Positions 59,590 through 64,000 of a stretch of 64,000 nt of DNA are shown here, piece after piece. The notes under the pieces were generated by a model. The model ran no database searches, was not told where the DNA came from, and saw nothing but the letters and a program-made list of their open reading frames with translations. Position 1 is the stretch's first letter; every line of letters begins with the position of its first letter. This stretch comes from Polaromonas sp. (GTDB lineage: Bacteria; Pseudomonadota; Gammaproteobacteria; Burkholderiales; Burkholderiaceae_C), in contig NZ_JAQSDL010000080.1 of assembly GCF_029945895.1 (NCBI RefSeq), positions 117,740 to 181,739 on the forward strand, in the 5' to 3' direction. A program made the translations under genes and the position numbers.

Positions 59590-59617
59590 TAGCCGACGAC
59601 GCCCTTACCTCTTACCC

Positions 59618-60172
59618 ATGGCCACCAAAGAAGCATCCTCCAAAAAACCGGCCGCCGCGTCTTCCGGAAAATCCACTGGCAAGCCCGCGATCAACCTGAC
59701 ACCCAAGGCTGCTGCGGCCGCCATACGTATTGCCGACAACAAGAAGGCCACTTTCAACTACCACATTGAAGAACGCTTCGAAGCCGGCATGGTGCTTGAA
59801 GGCTGGGAGGTCAAGTCGCTGCGCGAGGGCAAGGTGCAGCTGACCGACGGCTACGTGGTGATCCGCAACGGCGAGCTGTTCCTGATCGGCTGCCAGATCA
59901 ATCCGCTGGGGACCGCTTCCACCCACGTCCGCCCGGACTCGGTGCGCACCAAGAAGCTGCTGATGCACAAGGACGAGATCCGCCGACTGATCGGCAAGAT
60001 CGAGCAGAAGGGCTTCACACTGGTACCGCTGAACCTCCACTGGAAGGCCGGCAAGGTCAAATGTGAGGTGGGACTGGCCAAGGGCAAGGGCGAACACGAC
60101 AAGCGTGACACCATCAAGGACCGCGAAGGCAAGCGCGAGGTCGAACGCGCGATGAAGTCGCGCAGCCGCTGA
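59618..60172 (+). CDS. smpB: SsrA-binding protein SmpB
   Basis: A 184-residue tmRNA partner for rescue of stalled ribosomes. The conserved core is [40 protein letters not shown], followed by [16 protein letters not shown] and [20 protein letters not shown] with the C-terminal basic tail ([16 protein letters not shown]) that inserts into the decoding centre. It has an N-terminal extension of about 35 Ala/Lys/Ser-rich residues ([20 protein letters not shown]) beyond the usual 150-160. tmRNA itself is not in the window. Confidence 0.96.
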   Translation: MATKEASSKKPAAASSGKSTGKPAINLTPKAAAAAIRIADNKKATFNYHIEERFEAGMVLEGWEVKSLREGKVQLTDGYVVIRNGELFLIGCQINPLGTASTHVRPDSVRTKKLLMHKDEIRRLIGKIEQKGFTLVPLNLHWKAGKVKCEVGLAKGKGEHDKRDTIKDREGKREVERAMKSRSR

Positions 60173-60300
60173 CGACCTGGCCCATCCGAAGCCTGTCATT
60201 GAGAAATATTTTCCAAGGCAGGGAATAAACTGGCCCCTGAGGGTGTTTATCCGGTGGCAGAGCTGTTCTGCCCAACCAACCTCACCTACCGGAGCTCACC

Positions 60301-60672
60301 ATGAAATTCCTGACCATCGCCGTCCTCACCGCCGCCCTCCTCGGCGGCTGCGCCTCCATGACCAGCTCGCCCGCCAGAGTCGCCGATGGCATGCTGGTCG
60401 GCCCGAACGGCATGACGCTTTACACCTTTGACCGAGACGTCACCGGCAGCGGCAAGTCCGTCTGCAATGGCCCCTGCGCCACCAACTGGCCACCGCTGAT
60501 GGCAGCCGAGACGGACAAGGCCTCGGGCGACTACACAATCATCACGCGCGACGACGGCAAGAAGCAGTGGGCCATGAAAGGCAAGCCGCTGTACTACTGG
60601 GTCAAGGACACCAAGGCCGGCGACAAGACCGGTGACGGCGTGCAGAACGTCTGGCACATCGTCAAGCCCTGA
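60301..60672 (+). CDS. Secreted-repeat lipoprotein (COG4315)
   Basis: A 123-residue lipoprotein with lipobox LLGGC at residue 17. The mature part has two related segments: GMLVGPNGMTLYTFDRDVTG SGKSVCNGPCATNWPPL and KQWAMKGKPLYYWVKDTKAG DKTGDG with a C-terminal VWHIVKP. This is the secreted-repeat family, with the paired Cys of CNGPC. It lies 27 bp upstream of an ECF sigma factor on the same strand and probably belongs to that unit. Function unknown; envelope stress is a guess from context. Confidence 0.9.
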   Translation: MKFLTIAVLTAALLGGCASMTSSPARVADGMLVGPNGMTLYTFDRDVTGSGKSVCNGPCATNWPPLMAAETDKASGDYTIITRDDGKKQWAMKGKPLYYWVKDTKAGDKTGDGVQNVWHIVKP

Positions 60673-60699
60673 ATTTGCAGGCCGGGTTGAACGCCATCC

Positions 60700-61239
60700 A
60701 TGGATCGTTCCGAGTTGATTGCACAGATTCCCGGGCTGCGGCGCTACGCCCGCGCGCTGACCGGCGATGCCTGGGCCGCCGACGACCTGGTGCAGGACAC
60801 ACTGGAACGCGCCTGCAGCAAATGGCGTCTCTGGACGGCCGGGTCCGATCTGCGGGCCTGGCTGTTCACCCTGATGCACAACCTGTTCATGAACCAGCGG
60901 CGCAGTGCGGCGCGGCAACTGCAGGCGGGCCCTGCGCTTGACGTGGATGAACTGGCCAACACGCTGGCAGCACCCGATGGAAGGCAGGACCAGGCTCTGG
61001 ACCTGCAGCGTTGCCTGCTCCGGCTGCCCGAAGACCAGCGTGCCGTGCTGCTGCTCGTCAGCCTGGAAGACATGAGTTACGAGCAGGTCGCCCGCGTGGT
61101 GGGCGTGCCGCTGGGCACCGTCATGTCGCGCCTGTCGCGGGCACGCACCCGCCTGCGTGAGCTGATGGACAAACCGGCGCAGTTTCAGGCGGCCACAGAC
61201 AGCCCCGGGAACGTTTCGGCCTTGCGGCGACTCCCCTAA
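60700..61239 (+). CDS. ECF-type RNA polymerase sigma factor
   Basis: A 179-residue sigma-70-family factor with region 2 (RRYARALTGDAWAADDLVQD TLERACSKW, AWLFTLMHNLFMNQRR) and region 4 (LPEDQRAVLLLVSLEDMSYE QVARVVGVPLGTVMSRLSRA). It directs transcription of a small regulon, probably including its own operon. It is preceded by the lipoprotein gene and followed after 12 bp by a predicted anti-sigma factor that should hold it inactive at the membrane. Confidence 0.93.
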   Translation: MDRSELIAQIPGLRRYARALTGDAWAADDLVQDTLERACSKWRLWTAGSDLRAWLFTLMHNLFMNQRRSAARQLQAGPALDVDELANTLAAPDGRQDQALDLQRCLLRLPEDQRAVLLLVSLEDMSYEQVARVVGVPLGTVMSRLSRARTRLRELMDKPAQFQAATDSPGNVSALRRLP

Positions 61240-61251
61240 CAAGCCCACACC

Positions 61252-62073
61252 ATGGACGCTTCAAGAACACCTCCCCTGCCCCACGACGAGCTCAATGCGC
61301 TGGTCGATGGGCAACTGACAGCCGGACAGCGGGCAGCCGCCATGGCACGCGTTGCGGACGATCCCCTGGTGGGTGAAACCTTGAAAGCCTGGCAGGACCA
61401 GCGTGAGGCGCTGCGCGGCCTGCACCAGAAGCTGCTGGACGAGCCCATTCCCGAAACCTTGCTGGCGACCGTGCAACGCAGCACCCGCGAGCGGCAGGCG
61501 CTGGACCCGTGGTGGCGCTGGGGCGGCATGGCCGCTGGCGTGCTGCTGGCCTTTGCCGTCGGCTGGACGGCGCACGGTCAGCTCGGTAGCAAGGCCTCTT
61601 ATGCCGCAGGCCATGCAGCACGCGCCAGCCAGGCTTTTGCGCACCAGGCCACGCTGGCCCATGCGGTGTTTGCGCCGGAAGTGCGGCACCCGGTGGAAGT
61701 CGGCGCGGCCCAGCAGGACCACCTGGTGCAATGGCTGTCCAGACGCCTGGGTAAACCGGTCAAGGTGCCCCTGCTGTCCAGCCAGGGCTATGAGCTGGTG
61801 GGTGGCAGGTTGTTACCCGGAGATGACGGTGCCCGCGCGCAGTTCATGTTCCAGAACGCTGCGGGCGTGCGCGTGACCCTGTACCTGGGGGCGCTTGAGG
61901 GCAGCCCTGCGGCAGGCAAGCCGGTCAGCGCGGAGACCGCTTTCCGTTACAGCAGCGACGGCCCAGTGCCGGCGTTTTACTGGACCGACCAGGGCTTTGG
62001 ATATGCCATGAGCGGCCCGGTCGCGCGTGAGGAACTGATGCGGCTGGCCGAGCTGGTCTACCAGCAGCTTTAG
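61252..62073 (+). CDS. Membrane anti-sigma factor
   Basis: A 273-residue protein. The cytoplasmic N-terminus (DELNALVDGQLTAGQRAAAM) has the anti-sigma layout but without the zinc HxxxCxxC motif. One membrane helix lies at about residues 89-107 (GGMAAGVLLAFAVGWTAHG). The periplasmic part contains LSSQGYELVGGRLLPGDDGA and ARAQFMFQNAAGVRVTLYL. It would bind and sequester the sigma factor encoded just upstream until a periplasmic signal releases it. Signal unknown. Confidence 0.88.
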   Translation: MDASRTPPLPHDELNALVDGQLTAGQRAAAMARVADDPLVGETLKAWQDQREALRGLHQKLLDEPIPETLLATVQRSTRERQALDPWWRWGGMAAGVLLAFAVGWTAHGQLGSKASYAAGHAARASQAFAHQATLAHAVFAPEVRHPVEVGAAQQDHLVQWLSRRLGKPVKVPLLSSQGYELVGGRLLPGDDGARAQFMFQNAAGVRVTLYLGALEGSPAAGKPVSAETAFRYSSDGPVPAFYWTDQGFGYAMSGPVAREELMRLAELVYQQL

Positions 62074-62080
62074 GGCTGCT

Positions 62081-63217
62081 TCACTGGAGGTCGCGCAGGG
62101 GATGCGCTTCGGCCGCCCAGGGACTGGCGAAAAACGCCTGCACCATCTGCGGCTTGACATCTTCAATGTGGGCCGGGTTCCACTTCGGCGTGTAGTCCTT
62201 GTCAACCGCCAGCGCACGTATACCCTCGACCGTCTCGCTGGCCGCGCCGGGGCGGAGGTGGAAGCAGTGGTGCACCATGTCGCGCTCCATGCGCAAATCG
62301 TCCGCCAGGCTCATGCTGCGGGCGCGGCGAATCTGCTCCAGGGTCACATGCAGCATCAACGGTGAACGTTTGCGCAGCACGACAGCGGTCTTTTGCGCCC
62401 AGTCGTCGTCCTTCGCGGCTTCCAGGGCGTCGACGATGTGTTTCACCCGGGCCAGCGAAAAACAAGCATCAAATCTGCTCTCAGCCCTTTCAGGACGGGC
62501 GCCACCAGCTACAAAATTGGTAGCAATCCATTGCTCGGCCGCGGAAACATCGGAAAAGGCCTGATCCCCCAGCTGCTGCCACAGACCCGGCAGACTGGCA
62601 GCGGGCCGCTCGATGTCGGCCAGGCCGTAAGCGAGCGCCTCGCCCGCACCAATCACCACCCCGGTCAACGCCAGGTACTCCCCCACACTGCCCGGACAGC
62701 GGCTCAGGAAGTAGCCACCGCCGACATCGGGAAACAGCCCGATGTTGGTTTCCGGCATGGCCATCTTGGTGTGTTCGGTCACGATACGGACCCTGGCACC
62801 GACACTGATTCCCATGCCGCCGCCCATCACCACACCGTCCATGAAGGCAATGTAGGGCTTGGGATAGTTGTGGATCAGGTGGTTGAGGCGGTATTCCTCG
62901 GTGAAAAAAGCGTCCAGGTCCGAATCACCGGCCAGCGCGGCCTGGTGAAAAAAGCGGATGTCGCCGCCGGCGCAAAATCCGCCGAACAGGCTCTCCGGCG
63001 TGCCGGGTCGCCCCGCCTTGTTGGTCCCGCGAATGGCCACAGCCACCACGGCCGCATCACCCTGCCATGCTGTCAGCGCCGCCGTCAGGTCGCGCACCAT
63101 GGACAGCGAGAGCGCATTGAGCGCCTTGGGCCGGTTCAACGTGATGAAGCCGACACCCCCGCGCACCTCGGTCAGGATGTCGCTGTGGGTCGGTGTATGT
63201 GTTGTTGTCTGGTTCAT
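62081..63217 (-). CDS. Enoyl-CoA hydratase/3-hydroxyisobutyryl-CoA hydrolase (with inserted repeat peptide)
   Basis: A 378-residue crotonase-fold protein. Start MNQTTTHTPTHSD at 63217 is supported by the ATGA overlap with the upstream EamA gene and GGAG nearby. Crotonase blocks: GFITLNRPKALNALSLSMVR, SLFGGFCAGGDIRFFHQAAL, DGVVMGGGMGISVGARVRIV, MPETNIGLFPDVGGGYFLSR. The length and C-terminal KWNPAHIEDV motif fit the 3-hydroxyisobutyryl-CoA hydrolase branch (valine catabolism) rather than a simple hydratase. Residues about 231-249 (IATNFVAGGARPERAESRF) are encoded by a repeat copy, in the variable region before the C-terminal helices. Confidence 0.9.
   Translation of the reverse strand: MNQTTTHTPTHSDILTEVRGGVGFITLNRPKALNALSLSMVRDLTAALTAWQGDAAVVAVAIRGTNKAGRPGTPESLFGGFCAGGDIRFFHQAALAGDSDLDAFFTEEYRLNHLIHNYPKPYIAFMDGVVMGGGMGISVGARVRIVTEHTKMAMPETNIGLFPDVGGGYFLSRCPGSVGEYLALTGVVIGAGEALAYGLADIERPAASLPGLWQQLGDQAFSDVSAAEQWIATNFVAGGARPERAESRFDACFSLARVKHIVDALEAAKDDDWAQKTAVVLRKRSPLMLHVTLEQIRRARSMSLADDLRMERDMVHHCFHLRPGAASETVEGIRALAVDKDYTPKWNPAHIEDVKPQMVQAFFASPWAAEAHPLRDLQ
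62465..62530 (-). repeat. Dispersed ~60-bp repeat, copy 14 (in frame inside crotonase gene)
   Basis: The minus strand reads GATTGCTACCAATTTTGTAG, CTGGTGGCGCCCGTCC, TGAAAGGGCTGAGAGCAGAT. A close match to the intergenic consensus; sense to the gene, encoding IATNFVAGGARPERAESRF. Confidence 0.85.
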
Positions 63218-64000
63218 GCTCTCTGTCTCCATCCCATCAATTCATTGGCAACCAGCGCCCCGATAACCAGCAGGCCGCCGGTCAGCACGCTGGCAGCAGG
63301 CACCTCGCCCGCGCCGGCCCAGGCCAGCAGAATGCCGAAAATGATCTCCAGCAGCGCCAGCAAGGCCATCTCGGGCGCTTTCAGCACCCGGGCACAGACC
63401 ACCGACAGCACGCAGGGGATCGCCAGCTGAACCAGGCCCAGCAGGGCCAGCAGGCCGATGTCGTGCGGCGTCGCCACAAACGGAAACGCCAGCGGCAGCG
63501 TCAGCAGCGAAGAAATCGCAGCGCCCACCAGCACGGCCGGCACCAGGTCGATTTTCTCGCCATGCGCCTGGCTGCGCTGCACCACGGTCCAGTTCACGGC
63601 CGCGGCCATGGGCACCAGCAAGGCGACCAGTGTGCCGGTGAACTGCGCGATACCGCCGCCCATGGTGAGCTGGCTGCCGTACATCCAGGCAATGCCCACG
63701 CCCGCCACGGCAATCGCGAGCCAGGTGCGCGGCGCGATCCGGTGGCCAATGAACATCCTGGCGATCAGCGCGGTCAGGAAAGGCCCGAGCGCCATGGTGA
63801 CCAGCACATTGGCCACACTGGTCATGGTCAGCGCCAGCATGAAGGCGGTGAACATGATGCTCCAGCAAACCCCCGAGAGCCACAGGAAGCGGCCCGCATG
63901 GCGGATTCTGGAGAACACCGCACGCCCCTGAAACAGCGGCAGGAGGACCAGCAGCGACAGCAGCGTGAAAAAACTGCGCCAGAAGGTCACTTCGAAACTG
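63214..64000 (-). CDS. EamA/DMT family transporter, partial (cut by right edge)
   Basis: The 5' end lies beyond base 64000; the frame is open to the edge (reading SFEVTFWRSFF at the join). At least 262 residues with about nine hydrophobic segments. The second EamA repeat contains AKGLAI-free but typical MFIGHRIAPRTWLAIAVAGV and LLALLEIIFGILLAWAGAGE. It overlaps the crotonase gene's start by 4 bp, so they form one unit. Substrate unknown. Confidence 0.85.
   Translation of the reverse strand, partial: SFEVTFWRSFFTLLSLLVLLPLFQGRAVFSRIRHAGRFLWLSGVCWSIMFTAFMLALTMTSVANVLVTMALGPFLTALIARMFIGHRIAPRTWLAIAVAGVGIAWMYGSQLTMGGGIAQFTGTLVALLVPMAAAVNWTVVQRSQAHGEKIDLVPAVLVGAAISSLLTLPLAFPFVATPHDIGLLALLGLVQLAIPCVLSVVCARVLKAPEMALLALLEIIFGILLAWAGAGEVPAASVLTGGLLVIGALVANELMGWRQRA

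Noticed and set aside
59618..60300. tmRNA gene (ssrA) next to smpB
   Set aside because: I looked for a tRNA-Ala-like half-structure with a tag frame on both strands in the flanks and found none.

Overview
The window reads as chromosomal DNA of a G+C-rich betaproteobacterium of the order Burkholderiales, most likely family Comamonadaceae (Polaromonas, Rhodoferax or Variovorax-like). This rests on the box (aerobic benzoyl-CoA) gene cluster with a BoxR-type regulator, an IclR-pobA pair, the general gene content, and a dispersed roughly 60-bp repeat of a kind I associate with that family. The assignment is inference from content; no 16S gene is present.

Layout. 1-1.9 kb: end of a chaperone-usher-type fimbrial locus (two DUF4402 pilin-like proteins and a chaperone cut by the left edge). 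2.2-2.5 kb: tRNA-Pro(TGG) and tRNA-Arg(TCT). 3.0-14.3 kb: a benzoate island with two divergent units. boxR-boxC-boxB runs leftward; flavodoxin, benzoate-CoA ligase and a complete branched-chain-type ABC importer (livKHMGF-like) run rightward. Together they would import benzoate, activate it to benzoyl-CoA, and epoxidise and open the ring. boxA and boxD are not seen here. 14.5-20 kb: a large orphan PAS/GAF histidine kinase, then an IclR regulator divergent from pobA (4-hydroxybenzoate to protocatechuate). 20-25 kb: XRE/DUF2975 pair, class III CoA-transferase, cold-shock-DUF1294 protein, CYTH-CHAD protein, EamA exporter. 25.4-26.6 kb: a low-G+C patch with a solitary HNH endonuclease. 26.6-39.9 kb: mixed accessory genes (LysR/TauE, ParB-like protein, amidase divergent from a LuxR-type regulator across a perfect 20-bp palindrome, truncated receiver pseudogene, acyltransferase, beta-lactamase-fold hydrolase, EamA/AraC, YgiQ radical SAM). 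40.1-42.4 kb: FAD monooxygenase-DUF2783-MarR operon with operator-like palindromes. 42.6-46.1 kb: small stress-type proteins and a large KatE catalase. 46.1-50.2 kb: penicillin-acylase-family hydrolase and an aldehyde dehydrogenase. 50.5-54.9 kb: LD-carboxypeptidase, a TadA-haloalkane-dehalogenase-like fusion, PaiB-like protein, 2'-5' RNA ligase. 54.9-60.2 kb: housekeeping block guaB-guaA, rnfH-ratA, smpB. 60.3-64 kb: lipoprotein, ECF sigma and anti-sigma, an HIBYL-CoA-hydrolase-like protein, and an EamA exporter cut by the right edge.

The most unusual feature is the repeat family. I count fourteen copies. Five lie inside protein genes in the same orientation and the same reading frame, adding a gap-free 19-residue peptide of pattern x-A-[TI]-x3-A-x6-[RG]-A to BoxC, LivG-like, acylase, LD-carboxypeptidase and crotonase proteins. 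A sixth copy is antisense inside the benzoate-CoA ligase, and one sits directly before the tadA start codon. A second, palindromic repeat forms the C-terminal tail of BoxR. All coordinates and alignments were made by eye.
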